The position numbers were made by a program, and so were the translations under genes. Positions 1-9,222 of a stretch of 64,000 bases of DNA are shown one piece after another. Each line of letters starts with the position of its first letter. Position 1 is the first letter of the stretch. Origin of the DNA: Pelobacter sp. (GTDB lineage Bacteria > Desulfobacterota > Desulfuromonadia > Geobacterales > Pseudopelobacteraceae); assembly GCA_030824515.1 (NCBI GenBank), contig JAVBXN010000057.1:62001-126000 (forward strand). Reading direction: 5' to 3'. A model generated the notes under the pieces. The model was given only the letters and a program-made list of their open reading frames with translations, searched no databases and was not told the origin of the DNA.

Positions 1-1092
1 AAAGACAGGCAGGATCAGCAGCAGCAGCAGCGGCGAAAACAGGATGATCTTTTTCTGCGCCGATAAATCCCCCCATCTGCGGAACGCAACGAACAGGCAG
101 GGAATCACCAGGTAGATCGGATAGACCTGCGGATAATGCTGGCAGCCGCTGTTGTTGGGAATCCGGCCCGGAATCTCCGTTGACAGGTTATGGAGATAGA
201 CCTGAAGGCTCTTGGCCGGGTGCGACATCAAGTAGGCGGCGATGTCCCGCAGGCCGCTCGGCTTCTGCCATTTCAGCCGGCCGTCGGCAGATAGGCCCCA
301 GAGATCCTCGTTACCGGTTTCACCCTTGTCATTGTCATGATAGATGCGCGACTGCATCCAGATCAGCACATAGGTGGACTTTGGACTGATCACGAAAGCC
401 CCGTACTCTTTCTTCAGAAAGCCCAGATAAGGCGCCGCTACGATAAAAAACACCACCAGCGCGACCGCGCTCAACCTGAATACGGACGAGCGGTAAAAGC
501 GAATCCCTTCGGAGGCGCACAGCAGCCCCAAGAGCATCACCATCACCAGGAAACCCTCTGACCTGGCCATGTAGGCCATTGAAAAAAAGGCTCCCGCCAG
601 AGCGGCCATCAGCATCGAACGGCGCTTGACCGCTGTCAGGATCAACGCCAGCGAGGTTAGCTGCAGCACGGTGTAGGTAATCTCCGATTCCGGGCTAAAA
701 CTCATGAAGATGAAATGCGGAAAGACCGCCACCAGCGTGGCCGCGGCCACGGCAATCGTGCGGTTGAAGACCCCGGCCGCCAGAGCATAAGTGGCCAGTG
801 AAGCCAGCACACCCATGGTAATCGCTACAAATCCCGCGGCAGCCTGAATATGGGCGACTCCCGGAATCATGCTGGTGATCGCGATCAGCATCGAATGGAA
901 GGGCGGCACCCAGCCCCCCTGCCAGCCCAGACCGATTCCATAGCGGATGTTGCGCGCGATTTGCAGAAAGATGTGGCCGTCGGAGGTAATGCCCGGAAGA
1001 TGGTAGAGGTAGCCCCTGATCGCGATGGCTACCGTCAGGGGAATCAGGAACGCGAAACGTCCGTAGCGTTGGCTGAACAGGCTAAAATTCAT
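1..1092 (-). CDS. GT-C type membrane glycosyltransferase (PMT/ArnT-like), 3' end cut by window
   Basis: Read by translating the minus strand from the ATG at 1092; the frame stays open for 364 codons to the window edge, so the C-terminus is missing. The protein opens with a short basic stretch and a first hydrophobic segment, then a loop with ITSDGHIFLQIARNIRYG, the aspartate-bearing first extracytoplasmic loop typical of GT-C (family 39-like) transferases that use a lipid-linked sugar. Several further hydrophobic segments follow. The ATG overlaps the trpF stop (ATGA), so it is translationally coupled to trpF. Family-level call only; substrate unknown. Confidence 0.75.
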   Translation of the reverse strand, partial: MNFSLFSQRYGRFAFLIPLTVAIAIRGYLYHLPGITSDGHIFLQIARNIRYGIGLGWQGGWVPPFHSMLIAITSMIPGVAHIQAAAGFVAITMGVLASLATYALAAGVFNRTIAVAAATLVAVFPHFIFMSFSPESEITYTVLQLTSLALILTAVKRRSMLMAALAGAFFSMAYMARSEGFLVMVMLLGLLCASEGIRFYRSSVFRLSAVALVVFFIVAAPYLGFLKKEYGAFVISPKSTYVLIWMQSRIYHDNDKGETGNEDLWGLSADGRLKWQKPSGLRDIAAYLMSHPAKSLQVYLHNLSTEIPGRIPNNSGCQHYPQVYPIYLVIPCLFVAFRRWGDLSAQKKIILFSPLLLLLILPVF

Positions 1093-1730
1093 TGGACGGT
1101 CTGCATTTCAGACGGTAGGTCTGCACTGCGGGCATTGCGGACCAGGCTGCGCATCTTCTCCGGATCCTTGATGCCCGGCGCCGATTCGACTCCGCTGGAG
1201 ACATCCACCGCATAGGGGCGGACCGCTCTTACCGCAGCGGCGACATTTTCCGGAGTCAGCCCCCCGGCCAGGATGATACGTTTTGAAGCCGCAGCAGCGG
1301 CGGCAATCTCCCAGTTGAAGGTTTTACCGGTGCCGCCGTAGGCGGTGGGCGACCAGGCATCCAGCAGGCAGGCGGCAACATCATAGCCGTTGATCAGGTC
1401 GAGGCAGGTTTCGTCTTTCACCCTGAACGCCTTGATCAAGCGGCGTCTGACGCCGCTGCAGTATGCGGGGGTTTCATCCCCGTGCAACTGAACGATGTCC
1501 AGGCCGCAGCGGTCGGCGATGCCGTTGACCACCTCCGGTTCTTCGTTGACGAACAGCCCGACCGTCTGCACAAAAGGGGGCAGGCGGCGGATCAACGCGG
1601 TAGCCTGGTCGGGAAAGATGTTGCGGGGGGATTTGTTGTAAAAGACAAAACCGAGAGCATCGGCCCCGGCTTCCACCGCCGCCAGGGCGTCTTCGATGTT
1701 GGTTATGCCGCAGATTTTGATTTTGATCAT
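1089..1730 (-). CDS. trpF: Phosphoribosylanthranilate isomerase
   Basis: Catalyses the Amadori rearrangement of N-(5-phosphoribosyl)anthranilate in tryptophan synthesis. The (beta/alpha)8 signature is clear: KICGITNIEDA at the N-terminus with the catalytic Cys, DIVQLHGDE in the middle, and LAGGLTPENV followed by DVSSGVES at the phosphate-binding end. An upstream ATG at 1748 is in frame, but the family normally begins MIKIKICG, so 1730 is preferred (213 aa; usual length about 205). The stop overlaps the next gene's ATG. In many relatives trpF stands directly before trpB-trpA-accD-folC; here trpA-accD-folC lies 37 kb away. Confidence 0.93.
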   Translation of the reverse strand: MIKIKICGITNIEDALAAVEAGADALGFVFYNKSPRNIFPDQATALIRRLPPFVQTVGLFVNEEPEVVNGIADRCGLDIVQLHGDETPAYCSGVRRRLIKAFRVKDETCLDLINGYDVAACLLDAWSPTAYGGTGKTFNWEIAAAAAASKRIILAGGLTPENVAAAVRAVRPYAVDVSSGVESAPGIKDPEKMRSLVRNARSADLPSEMQTVQ

Positions 1731-1768
1731 GCCTGACTCATGGAACATGGAAAAGTATCTGAAAGAGT

Positions 1769-1873
1769 TTACTCAAGATTGACTCCGAAACTTTGTGCCA
1801 CCTCGGATATAAACTTTGACCAGATCCCCGGAATATTTTGAGCCAAAGGTTCCAGTGGCGCTTCTTCAAGCAT
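1769..1873 (-). CDS. Possible 34-aa small protein downstream of the MNT gene
   Basis: A short open frame beginning MLEEAPLEPLAQ and ending GVNLE, with a well-placed Shine-Dalgarno (AGAGGTGG, 5 nt before the ATG). It starts 33 bases after the stop of the nucleotidyltransferase gene. No HEPN motif (RxxxxxH) is present, so it is not an ordinary HEPN partner. A second short frame, MDNLPKQIAAEVENA, starts within the last codons of the upstream gene and stops just after this ATG; together the two could be the frames of one shifted small gene. Function unknown. Confidence 0.35.
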   Translation of the reverse strand: MLEEAPLEPLAQNIPGIWSKFISEVAQSFGVNLE

Positions 1874-1905
1874 TTTCCACCTCTGCAGCTATCTGTTTCG
1901 GCAGA

Positions 1906-2175
1906 TTATCCATAGATACGAACTCCGGATTCCTCCACAAGCTCGTTGAAGAGAGTTTTCCTGCTAATATCTACAAGGTCAACCGACTTTGACAAACGCT
2001 TGAACAACTCGGCATAAAATTTAAAAAACAGCCCTGGGTCAAGGCCTTTCACGCCAAGATCGATATCATGAGCATCTCCACTTTCATCAAGAGAGGACCC
2101 GAATACAACAACAGACGAGACGTTGTACTTTTTCGCACACTGCATGATAATCGCTCTGTCGTTTTCAGTGATCAT
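1906..2175 (-). CDS. Minimal nucleotidyltransferase (MNT) domain protein
   Basis: An 89-aa protein of the polymerase-beta nucleotidyltransferase superfamily. The active-site pattern is visible: VVVFGSSLDESGDAHDIDLGV gives the GS motif followed by the DxD metal ligands, and a later KSVDLVDI supplies the third acidic residue. Proteins of this size act as antitoxins that AMPylate HEPN toxins, or as DNA-modification-like stand-alone enzymes. No HEPN gene is adjacent, only a 34-codon frame downstream. The start is 46 bases after the trpB2 stop, so it may sit at the tail of the ribH operon. Confidence 0.8.
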   Translation of the reverse strand: MITENDRAIIMQCAKKYNVSSVVVFGSSLDESGDAHDIDLGVKGLDPGLFFKFYAELFKRLSKSVDLVDISRKTLFNELVEESGVRIYG

Positions 2176-2221
2176 ATCGGCATCCCATGTTTATGCAGCA
2201 ACACGAATACTGGATTCGCTC

Positions 2222-3577
2222 TTAAAGACTTATCTTCGGCAGCCTTTCCAGAGCCTGCTTGACCATTTCGTCCGGGTACTCGTAATCTTCCAGGTTGCCG
2301 GAGAGATAGGCGTCGTAGGCGCCCATGTCCAGTTGGCCGTGGCCGGAGAGACCGAACAGGATCGTCCGCTCCTTGCCTTCCTCCTTGGCCAGAACCGCCT
2401 CGTCGATCGCGGCCCGCACGGCATGGGAGGACTCGGGCGCCGGGACGATTCCCTCGCAACGCGAAAACAGCAGCGCGCCTTCGAAACAGGAGTTCTGCTT
2501 GTAGGCCTTGGCCTCGATCTGGCCGGCGTGGTACAGCTGCGAAACCAGCGGCGACTCGCCGTGATAGCGCAGACCGCCGGCATGGATGCCGGGGGGCATG
2601 AAGTCGTGGCCCAGGGTGTACATCATCGAGATCGGCGCCATCTTGGCGGTATCGCCATAATCGAAGGCGTAGACCCCTTTGGTCAGGGTCGGACAAGAGG
2701 CCGGCTCCACCGCCACGCAGCGTACTTTTTTGCCGTTGGCCCGGTCGGCGATAAAAGGGAAGGCCAGTCCGGCAAAGTTGGAACCGCCGCCGCAGCAGGC
2801 GATCACCACGTCCGGATAATCTCCGGCGATCTTCAACTGGGCCTGGGCCTCCTGGCCGATCACGGTCTGGTGCAGACAGACGTGATTCAGCACGCTGCCG
2901 AGGGCATAGTTGGTGTCGGCGTGGCTGGCGGCATCTTCGACCGCCTCCGAGATGGCGATTCCCAGGCTGCCGAGGCAGTCCGGATCGTGGGCCAGGATCG
3001 CGCGACCGGCGTTGGTGAATTCGGATGGCGACGGAATCACCTGCGCCCCCCACAGCTGCATCATGCTCTTGCGGTACGGTTTCTGGCTACAGGAGACCTT
3101 GACCATGTAGACCGTGCATTCCAGGCCGAACATGGAACAGGCCAGGGCCAGCGAACTGCCCCACTGGCCGGCGCCTGTCTCGGTTGCCAGGCGGCGGATG
3201 CCGGCCTGCTTGTTATAGTAGGCCTGGGGAATGGCCGAGTTGGGTTTGTGGGAACCGGCCGGCGAAACGCCCTCGTACTTGTAATAGATCTTGGCGGGTG
3301 TTCCCAGAGCCTTCTCCAGCCGGTGCGCCCGGAACAGCGGCGACGGCCTCCACAGCCTGTAGATGTCGCGGACCTCGTCGGGGATATCGATCCAGCGGTT
3401 GGGCGACATCTCCTGCTCGATCAGCGACATGGGGAAAATCGCCAGCATGTCTTCCGGAGTGACCGGCTTGAGGGTCTGGGGGTTGATGACCGGCGCCAGC
3501 GGGCCGGGCATATCGGGGATGATGTTGTACCACTGTTTGGGGATCTGATCTTCGCTGAGCAGAATTTTGGTATTCAT
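2222..3577 (-). CDS. trpB2: TrpB2-type tryptophan synthase beta subunit (PLP enzyme)
   Basis: A fold-type II PLP enzyme of about 451 aa, longer than TrpB1 (about 400 aa) as expected of TrpB2. The PLP lysine lies in [14 protein letters not shown], and the phosphate-binding glycine loop is [11 protein letters not shown]. The N-terminal extension and the [15 protein letters not shown] substrate segment match TrpB2. TrpB2 enzymes condense indole and serine, acting without tight binding to TrpA. An ATG at 3622 is in frame, but 3577 has a strong Shine-Dalgarno (GGGAGG) and gives the normal N-terminus. It starts 25 bases after the hom stop and probably belongs to the ribH-nusB-hom operon. No trpB1 is in the window. 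Confidence 0.9.
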   Translation of the reverse strand: MNTKILLSEDQIPKQWYNIIPDMPGPLAPVINPQTLKPVTPEDMLAIFPMSLIEQEMSPNRWIDIPDEVRDIYRLWRPSPLFRAHRLEKALGTPAKIYYKYEGVSPAGSHKPNSAIPQAYYNKQAGIRRLATETGAGQWGSSLALACSMFGLECTVYMVKVSCSQKPYRKSMMQLWGAQVIPSPSEFTNAGRAILAHDPDCLGSLGIAISEAVEDAASHADTNYALGSVLNHVCLHQTVIGQEAQAQLKIAGDYPDVVIACCGGGSNFAGLAFPFIADRANGKKVRCVAVEPASCPTLTKGVYAFDYGDTAKMAPISMMYTLGHDFMPPGIHAGGLRYHGESPLVSQLYHAGQIEAKAYKQNSCFEGALLFSRCEGIVPAPESSHAVRAAIDEAVLAKEEGKERTILFGLSGHGQLDMGAYDAYLSGNLEDYEYPDEMVKQALERLPKISL

Positions 3578-3602
3578 GGTTCCCTCCCAAATAATTTCAG
3601 TA

Positions 3603-4919
3603 TTATTCCAGATTGTCCTCAATCCGTATGAAAGCGGTTTTCTGGCAAATTATGTCCAGCTGGTCGATTTCAGACAGTGCCAGCTGTATTGAACCTTCCC
3701 GCGCTTCGTGGGTCATGATCACGATCGGCACCGGGGCCGAGTCATCGGACTCATGGGCGGTCTGGACCATCGACTCGATGCTGATGCCGTGCTTGCCCAG
3801 CGATCCGGCGATGGTTCCCAGCACGCCCGGCTTGTCCAGCGCGCTGAAGCGGAGCATGTACTTGCTGACGATCTCGGCCATCGGCTTGATCGGCAGGTCG
3901 GTGACCGAGGCATCCAGAAAACCGAGCGGAGCCATGCGACGTCCGGCTCCGGCCTGAATACTGCGGGCCAGACCGATCAGATCGCCCACGATCGCGCTGG
4001 CGGTCGGGTTCTGTCCGGCGCCGCGGCCGTAGAACATCACCGGGCCGACAAAATCACCGGTCAGGCGGATGGCGTTGAAGACCCCGTTCACATCGGCCAG
4101 CGGGTTGTGAAGAGGAATCATGGTCGGATGCACGCGGGCCTCCACCTGTCCGTCGCAGAACTTGCCGATCGCCAGCAGCTTGATGCGATAGCCGAAATCC
4201 TTGGCAAATTTCACATCCAGTCCGCTGATGCTGGTGATGCCCTCGGTGTAGATGCTGTTGAAATCGATGCGGGTGCCGAAGCAGAGCGAAACCAGCACCG
4301 CCAGCTTGTGGGCCGTATCAACCCCTTCGATATCGAAGGTCGGGTCCGGCTCGGCGTAGCCCAGATCCTGTGCCGCCTGCAACACCTCGGCAAAATCGGC
4401 CCCCTCCTGGGTCATGCGGGTCAGGATATAGTTGCAGGTGCCGTTCATGATGCCGAATACGCTGCCGAAACGGTTGGCCGCCAGATTGCTCTTGATCGCG
4501 GTCAGCACCGGAATGCCGCCGCCGACGGAAGCCTCGAATTGCACCTCGACCCCCTTGCGGGCGGCGGCGGAGTAGATGTCGTTGCCATGCAGGGCCAGAA
4601 GGGCCTTGTTGGCGGTGACGATATGCTTGCCGTTTTCGATCGCCTTGAGTACGAAACTCTTGGCCGGCTCATAACCGCCGATCAGTTCGATCACCACCGA
4701 AATCTCGGGATCATTGAAGATCTCGTTGACATCGGTCGTCAGAATCGAGGGATCGACCGCGACACCCCGGTCGCTGGTGATGTCCAGATCGGCGATACGC
4801 TTCAGCACGATCCCGGCACCGACCTTATTGCGGATAACGTCGGCATTCTCGCGCAGCAGCTTGACAACGCCGGCGCCGATGTTGCCGAATCCTATCAGAC
4901 CTACTTTTATATCGTTCAT
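3603..4919 (-). CDS. hom: Homoserine dehydrogenase
   Basis: 438 aa, the standard monofunctional form. NAD(P)-binding [10 protein letters not shown] is at residues 11-20. The catalytic domain follows with [18 protein letters not shown] and the GxxNYILT segment, and a C-terminal ACT domain (about 350-436, [15 protein letters not shown]) suits allosteric control by threonine. It reduces aspartate semialdehyde to homoserine for threonine and methionine. The ATG overlaps the nusB stop (ATGA), showing translational coupling. Confidence 0.95.
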   Translation of the reverse strand: MNDIKVGLIGFGNIGAGVVKLLRENADVIRNKVGAGIVLKRIADLDITSDRGVAVDPSILTTDVNEIFNDPEISVVIELIGGYEPAKSFVLKAIENGKHIVTANKALLALHGNDIYSAAARKGVEVQFEASVGGGIPVLTAIKSNLAANRFGSVFGIMNGTCNYILTRMTQEGADFAEVLQAAQDLGYAEPDPTFDIEGVDTAHKLAVLVSLCFGTRIDFNSIYTEGITSISGLDVKFAKDFGYRIKLLAIGKFCDGQVEARVHPTMIPLHNPLADVNGVFNAIRLTGDFVGPVMFYGRGAGQNPTASAIVGDLIGLARSIQAGAGRRMAPLGFLDASVTDLPIKPMAEIVSKYMLRFSALDKPGVLGTIAGSLGKHGISIESMVQTAHESDDSAPVPIVIMTHEAREGSIQLALSEIDQLDIICQKTAFIRIEDNLE

Positions 4920-5350
4920 TGTTCCTCGCCGGTTGTTTCAGTTTTTGCACAGGCCTCGATCTCGTCCAGAATGCCGTTCACGAAAGCCGGAGATTCCTTG
5001 TCGCCGAAACGGCGGGCGATCTCGATCGCCTCGTTGATGCTGACCTTCTTGGGTATATCGGGGCAATACATCAGCTCGTAGGCCGCCAGACGCATCACAT
5101 TCAGGTCCACGCGCGGCATGCGGGCCAAAGCCCAGTTCTTGGAGCGGGCCTTGATCGCTTCATCAATCGTATCCCGCCGGCTCATGACCCCCTGCACCAG
5201 CTCTTCGGCAAACACCCTGACCCTGGCGGTCACCTCGTCCTGTTCTTCACGGAAAGCCACAAAAGTATCCCGCACCCCGGCCGATGAATTCGCATCCAGT
5301 GCATAGAGCATCTGCAGCGCCAGCTCACGCGCTTCTCGCCTCAGTCCCAT
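4916..5350 (-). CDS. nusB: Transcription antitermination factor NusB
   Basis: 144 aa, normal NusB length. [16 protein letters not shown] at the N-terminus is the Arg-rich boxA RNA-binding helix, and [29 protein letters not shown] is the conserved C-terminal half (quoted here in parts: [13 protein letters not shown] and [11 protein letters not shown]). NusB binds boxA with NusE/S10 to prevent early termination in rRNA operons. It overlaps both neighbours by a few bases, in the widespread ribH-nusB order. Confidence 0.95.
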   Translation of the reverse strand: MGLRREARELALQMLYALDANSSAGVRDTFVAFREEQDEVTARVRVFAEELVQGVMSRRDTIDEAIKARSKNWALARMPRVDLNVMRLAAYELMYCPDIPKKVSINEAIEIARRFGDKESPAFVNGILDEIEACAKTETTGEEQ

Positions 5351-5817
5351 TATTTAAGCGCCTTGAACAGATTGACTGTCTCGATGGCGGTGACCGCGGC
5401 CTCGAAGCCCTTGTTGCCGGCCTTGGTGCCGGCCCGTTCCACGGCCTGCTCGATGGTGTCGGTTGTCAGCACGCCAAAGGCGATCGGCACGCCGCTGTCA
5501 AGCGACACGCTGGCCACACCCTTGGAGACTTCCGAAGCCACATAATCAAAATGCGGCGTGGAACCACGGATAACCGCACCCAGGCAGATGAGTGCGTCAT
5601 ACTTTCCGGCTTCGGCCATCCTCTTGGCGGCAAGAGGAATCTCGAATGCCCCCGGAACGCGGGCAACGCTGATATCGGCATCATCGGCGCCATGCCGGAC
5701 CAGCGCGTCAACCGCGCCCTCCAGCAGGCGTTCGCAGATAAAACTGTTGAAACGACTGACAACGATGCCGAACTTCTGCCCCTTGGCATCAAGATTTCCT
5801 TCAAAGAATTGTGGCAT
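5350..5817 (-). CDS. ribH: 6,7-dimethyl-8-ribityllumazine synthase
   Basis: 155 aa, normal length. Condenses ribitylaminouracil with dihydroxybutanone phosphate, the penultimate step of riboflavin synthesis. Motifs: [12 protein letters not shown] near the N-terminus, [30 protein letters not shown] with the catalytic His, and [12 protein letters not shown]. The ATG at 5829 is in frame, but GGAGGTTGCC precedes the ATG at 5817. ribBA, ribD and ribE are not upstream, so the rib pathway is split here. Confidence 0.95.
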   Translation of the reverse strand: MPQFFEGNLDAKGQKFGIVVSRFNSFICERLLEGAVDALVRHGADDADISVARVPGAFEIPLAAKRMAEAGKYDALICLGAVIRGSTPHFDYVASEVSKGVASVSLDSGVPIAFGVLTTDTIEQAVERAGTKAGNKGFEAAVTAIETVNLFKALK

Positions 5818-5880
5818 GGCAACCTCCATGAGCTGGCGTAAAGAAATCGGAATACTAGCATATTTTTTTGTGCTGGGGAG

Positions 5881-5919
5881 AAAAAAAACGCCCCCGCGCG
5901 GTCAATTCCGGCGGGGGCG
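5881..5919 (-). terminator. Rho-independent terminator of the copper cluster
   Basis: A perfect 9-bp G/C stem (CGCCCCCGC at 5889-5897, GCGGGGGCG at 5911-5919) with a 13-base loop. On the minus strand it is followed by eight T (5881-5888). It lies about 107 bases past the stop of the CPFC membrane protein and closes that transcription unit before ribH. Confidence 0.85.
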
Positions 5920-6025
5920 GGGTTGGTCGTTAAAGGGCATTGGATGGCTCATGCAAAATTCTCGGGTAAGTTAATCTGATCAACCAACTTGTCAACATCC
6001 AGACTTCGGAAACAATTGACATGAT

Positions 6026-7021
6026 TCACCCCATGCGGAGCGCCGAAAAATACATCTTCCAGGATGCGATCAAGGTGAACAGCAAATAGCAAAAAAGCGT
6101 CACCAGCGCCAGCCGGCGCTGCAACGGCGGGATGATCTGCGCCATGCTGCCATGCTTTTTGAGCGGCATCAGCACTCCGGTTCCCAGCCCTGCCACTCCT
6201 CCGCCCAGCAGCGTTGCGTACATGGCATATCCGACATAACCATACTCCTTCTGCAGCAGACAGAACGGGCAGTGATGGGTCGGCAGTTCGTAGAAGTAGA
6301 GACAGACGAACGACACCAGCGCTGCAGCGGAGACCAGGAAGGTCAGGATCGCTACTACAGAAAACAGTGTGCCCCCCCGCCCCTTGAAGAAGAAAAACAA
6401 TCCGCTGACAAAGGTCAGCGCGATGCCGGAGAAGAAAGCGATTTTCATCGGAATATGCGGCAGAGCGGCTATTTCTCCGCTGAAGCTGCCGGACTCGTGG
6501 CTGAAAAGGCTGCCGCAGCAGGAGGTGATGATATCCGGTTTTATGCCGGCAAAATAGCCCAGAAGCAGAAAACTCTCCAGCATCAGCAGAGGGATCAGAA
6601 GATTGAGCAGTTCATATTTGATCTTGATCAGCGGGTAGTCGTACCCCTTGTTGTCAGCGTAGTTTACAATCAGCCAGACCCCTGCCAGAAGAAAATTCAG
6701 TACTTTGAGGGACAGCACCGGATAGCCGAAGGAGTTGGCATTAAGCGATCCGGCCGCGCACATGGCGCCGGTGAACAACGGGTAGAGGCTGTCGGCGGTG
6801 TAGATATAAAGGAAAAGCGACATCAACTGGAAAACCAGGATATTGCTCATCACGGTCGAGACCAGATAGGTCTTGCGCTCCAGCTCCAGCTGCAATTCGC
6901 TGCCGCTGCGGATATCCCACTTTGCCAGAATGCGCATGCCCTGGTAGCCGGCATGCACTCCCATGCCGGAAACCAGCAGGGCGGTCGCCAAAAGCGCCAG
7001 GGCTGCGGGATGCATGATCAT
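6026..7021 (-). CDS. Polytopic membrane protein with a CPFC motif, copper-cluster member
   Basis: 331 aa with about eight hydrophobic segments. No family could be named with certainty. Two cysteine features stand out: a CC pair in DIITSCCGSLFSH and the motif HHCPFCLLQKEYGYVGY at a membrane boundary, which resembles the CxxC of DsbB/VKOR-type thiol oxidoreductases in placement. A leading HH adds possible metal ligands. Its ATG overlaps the stop of the ABC ATPase gene, so it is co-translated with the transporter. Inference: a thiol-redox or metal-transfer partner of the NosL/ABC system. It could also be an extra permease-like subunit. Confidence 0.65.
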   Translation of the reverse strand: MIMHPAALALLATALLVSGMGVHAGYQGMRILAKWDIRSGSELQLELERKTYLVSTVMSNILVFQLMSLFLYIYTADSLYPLFTGAMCAAGSLNANSFGYPVLSLKVLNFLLAGVWLIVNYADNKGYDYPLIKIKYELLNLLIPLLMLESFLLLGYFAGIKPDIITSCCGSLFSHESGSFSGEIAALPHIPMKIAFFSGIALTFVSGLFFFFKGRGGTLFSVVAILTFLVSAAALVSFVCLYFYELPTHHCPFCLLQKEYGYVGYAMYATLLGGGVAGLGTGVLMPLKKHGSMAQIIPPLQRRLALVTLFCYLLFTLIASWKMYFSALRMG

Positions 7022-7746
7022 GAGCGTTTCCGGCTTTCCACGATAGAGCCATCCCGCATTTCAATCAGCATGTCGGTCAGCGCAGCGTCAAAAACGATCG
7101 GGTCGTGACTGGCGATAATGATCGTTTTCCCGGCATTTTTCAGCTTTTCGACGATAGCCATGAACTCGTAGGAGAGCTTTGAATCCAGATGAGCGGTTGG
7201 TTCATCGGCAATTACGATGGAAGGATTGTTGATCAACGCCCTGGCGATGGCGACCCGCTGCTGTTCGCCGCCCGAGAGCAGTTCCACCCGTTGTCCGGCG
7301 TGGCGGGTGATGCTGAACATCTCCAGCAGTTCCAATGCTCTGCAACGGATATCGTTGCGGCTTTCGCCGGACGGATAAGCCGGCAGCATCACGTTTTCCA
7401 GCACGCTGATCCCCTTGATCAGGTTGAACTGCTGGAAGATGAAACCGAAAGTGTCCCGCCTGATATCATTGAGAAAGCTCTCCGGCAGGCTGGTGATTTC
7501 AACCTGCCCGTCACTTTCCTGCTGATACTTCAAGGCCGCCTCGATCCCGCGCAGAAAGATCCGGCCGGAACTCGGGCGCGCCATGCAACCGATCACGGTC
7601 AGAAGCGAGGTTTTTCCCGACCCGCTCGGCCCTTTCAGAACGGTAACCTTTTGCGGTTCAATTGTCAGACTGACATTGTCCACCGCCGTGAACTGGTTGG
7701 GTTTCCCGCTGTTGAAGGTTTTGGTAACAGATGACAGTTCAATCAC
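7018..7746 (-). CDS. ABC transporter ATPase, LolD/MacB type
   Basis: 242 aa. Walker A GPSGSGKTS, Q-loop in FIFQQFNLI, signature LSGGEQQRVAIARA, Walker B IVIADEPTAHLDS and the switch His in IIASHDP are all intact. The sequence belongs to the type VII (MacB/LolD/FtsE) branch, which works with FtsX-like permeases, and not to the NosF branch. The partner permease is the next gene upstream (2-base gap). These transporters move substrates or transmit force in the periplasm and do not pump across the membrane in the classic way. Confidence 0.9.
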   Translation of the reverse strand: MIELSSVTKTFNSGKPNQFTAVDNVSLTIEPQKVTVLKGPSGSGKTSLLTVIGCMARPSSGRIFLRGIEAALKYQQESDGQVEITSLPESFLNDIRRDTFGFIFQQFNLIKGISVLENVMLPAYPSGESRNDIRCRALELLEMFSITRHAGQRVELLSGGEQQRVAIARALINNPSIVIADEPTAHLDSKLSYEFMAIVEKLKNAGKTIIIASHDPIVFDAALTDMLIEMRDGSIVESRKRS

Positions 7747-7747
7747 G

Positions 7748-8884
7748 TCAGGACCTCATGGCAGAATCAGGGTCGGTCGTGGCCGCCCTCCAGCAGGGAA
7801 TCACTGTTGCGGCCGTATAAGGAACCACCGTCAGAAAGAAGAGAACCGCCAGCTGGTAACCATCCACATTCGGAGACAAACGGAAATCGGGATAAATCAC
7901 GGACCATCCTTTTAGCGCCTGGGCAAAGAGCGGCGCTGACAGAAAGAAAACGTGCCCGTAGGCCAGAACCACTCCCAGCAAAAATGCCGTTAACGAAATG
8001 ACCACCCCTTCCCAGAATTTGAGCAGCAGCACATCGGAAGTGCTCCAGCCGATCGACTTCAGGATGCCAATCTCCTTGCGCTCTTCGGCCGAAAGGCCGG
8101 TGGCCTTGTCCCAGGCAAAGATCACGAACGAAAGCAGCGCCGAGGCCAGGATGATCACGACCATGCCTCCGCGCCAGTCGAAGATGGCCTGGTAGGTACG
8201 CAGAATTTCGCTTTTCAGGATCGGACGGGAGTCGGGAAATTGCTGGGCGATCTTGGCTGCAACGGTGGCCAGTTCCTTGGGGTTGCCCACGTCCACCGCC
8301 AAATCGGTGGCCAATCCGGTCGGAAACTTGAACAGTGTGCGAAAATCCTCGGATGTGATCACGATCAGGTCGGCCGCCATCAGATCCGACTCGCTCGGCA
8401 GGATACTCCTGATCTGTAACATCAGCGGTGCTTTGTCATAACTTATCAACGGCAACAGGTCACCGACAACCATGCTGCGCGACCTGGCAATACCATTGCC
8501 GATCACGGCGCTTTCCGGTGAGGACGCCATATAGTCATCGGCAACAATGGTATAGTTGGCTCCGTTCAAACCGTCGTAGTAGTAACCCCATAACCGGGGA
8601 CGAACTCCGTTGACCCCCCTTATCGAAGCGATCGAATCGGCATACTGGGTGGGAACCAGGTCCTGCCGGCCGGCCACCAGTCGCTGAACGACCATGTCAG
8701 GAGCATCTCTCAGCAAGATTGCCGCCTCGCGCTTCAGCGCGGTGACAAAGAACACCAGCGAAGCCAACATAAAAATCACCATCAGATACATTGTCAGCAG
8801 CGAAAGATTCTTCCCCTTCCGACGTAAAAGCGATGACAGTGTAAAATCCAGGATATTCAGGTGCCGTTCAAAAACAATATTCAT
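7748..8884 (-). CDS. FtsX-like ABC permease (MacB/LolC type)
   Basis: 378 aa: N-terminal membrane segment (about 25-48), a periplasmic domain of roughly 200 residues, then three C-terminal membrane segments. EERKEIGILKSIGWSTSDV is the conserved coupling-helix region of FtsX/MacB permeases that contacts the ATPase. It starts inside the stop of the upstream 98-aa gene (ATGA overlap). Genes of this type occur next to NosL-family proteins; whether this one handles copper, lipoproteins or metal chaperones cannot be told from sequence. Confidence 0.85.
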   Translation of the reverse strand: MNIVFERHLNILDFTLSSLLRRKGKNLSLLTMYLMVIFMLASLVFFVTALKREAAILLRDAPDMVVQRLVAGRQDLVPTQYADSIASIRGVNGVRPRLWGYYYDGLNGANYTIVADDYMASSPESAVIGNGIARSRSMVVGDLLPLISYDKAPLMLQIRSILPSESDLMAADLIVITSEDFRTLFKFPTGLATDLAVDVGNPKELATVAAKIAQQFPDSRPILKSEILRTYQAIFDWRGGMVVIILASALLSFVIFAWDKATGLSAEERKEIGILKSIGWSTSDVLLLKFWEGVVISLTAFLLGVVLAYGHVFFLSAPLFAQALKGWSVIYPDFRLSPNVDGYQLAVLFFLTVVPYTAATVIPCWRAATTDPDSAMRS

Positions 8885-9177
8885 GGGATCACGTGTGGCT
8901 GAGAAGTTGGCAGGATCAGGGATCCGGAAGGAAAATGTTCCAACGCCAACGGATGTTCCTGAAATGGCGCATGGCGGTCCGCCAGCGAGAGATGCCGGGT
9001 ATAACGCGCCTCGCTGGAAAGACAGAGGTCGGTCAGCTGCAGCCTTCGCAATGGTGCTGTCTGAGCTATCAGTTCGGCGTCGGCCGTGCTTTGCGCAATA
9101 CGGGCATGCAGCGGGAGCAGGCTGAACAGCGCCAGGTTGACTGCGGTAAAAACCATAAATTGAATGGATCGGCGCAT
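8881..9177 (-). CDS. Small exported or membrane-anchored protein of unknown function
   Basis: 98 aa with one N-terminal hydrophobic segment (residues 7-25) that may be a signal anchor. The rest is hydrophilic and His-rich (LSLADRHAPFQEHPLALEHF). It holds a single Cys. Not recognised. It lies between the NosL gene and the permease and overlaps the latter by 4 bases, so it is probably a working part of the transporter. A 7-bp stem-loop precedes its start and no strong Shine-Dalgarno is visible. Confidence 0.6.
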   Translation of the reverse strand: MRRSIQFMVFTAVNLALFSLLPLHARIAQSTADAELIAQTAPLRRLQLTDLCLSSEARYTRHLSLADRHAPFQEHPLALEHFPSGSLILPTSQPHVIP

Positions 9178-9195
9178 GATTTTCTTTGTGATTAG

Positions 9196-9221
9196 GAGGC
9201 TAGTAATAAGCTTGTAGCCTC
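9196..9221 (-). promoter_or_regulatory. Intercistronic stem-loop between NosL-type gene and 98-aa gene
   Basis: GAGGCTA at 9196-9202 pairs with TAGCCTC at 9215-9221 around a 12-base loop. There is no T-run, so it is more likely an mRNA processing or stability hairpin than a terminator. Confidence 0.35.
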
Positions 9222-9222
9222 A

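Noticed and set aside
2123..3631. A 502-codon open frame on the plus strand opposite trpB2
   Set aside because: It mirrors the high-GC codon pattern of trpB2 on the other strand; the minus-strand frame has the PLP and family motifs and a strong Shine-Dalgarno.
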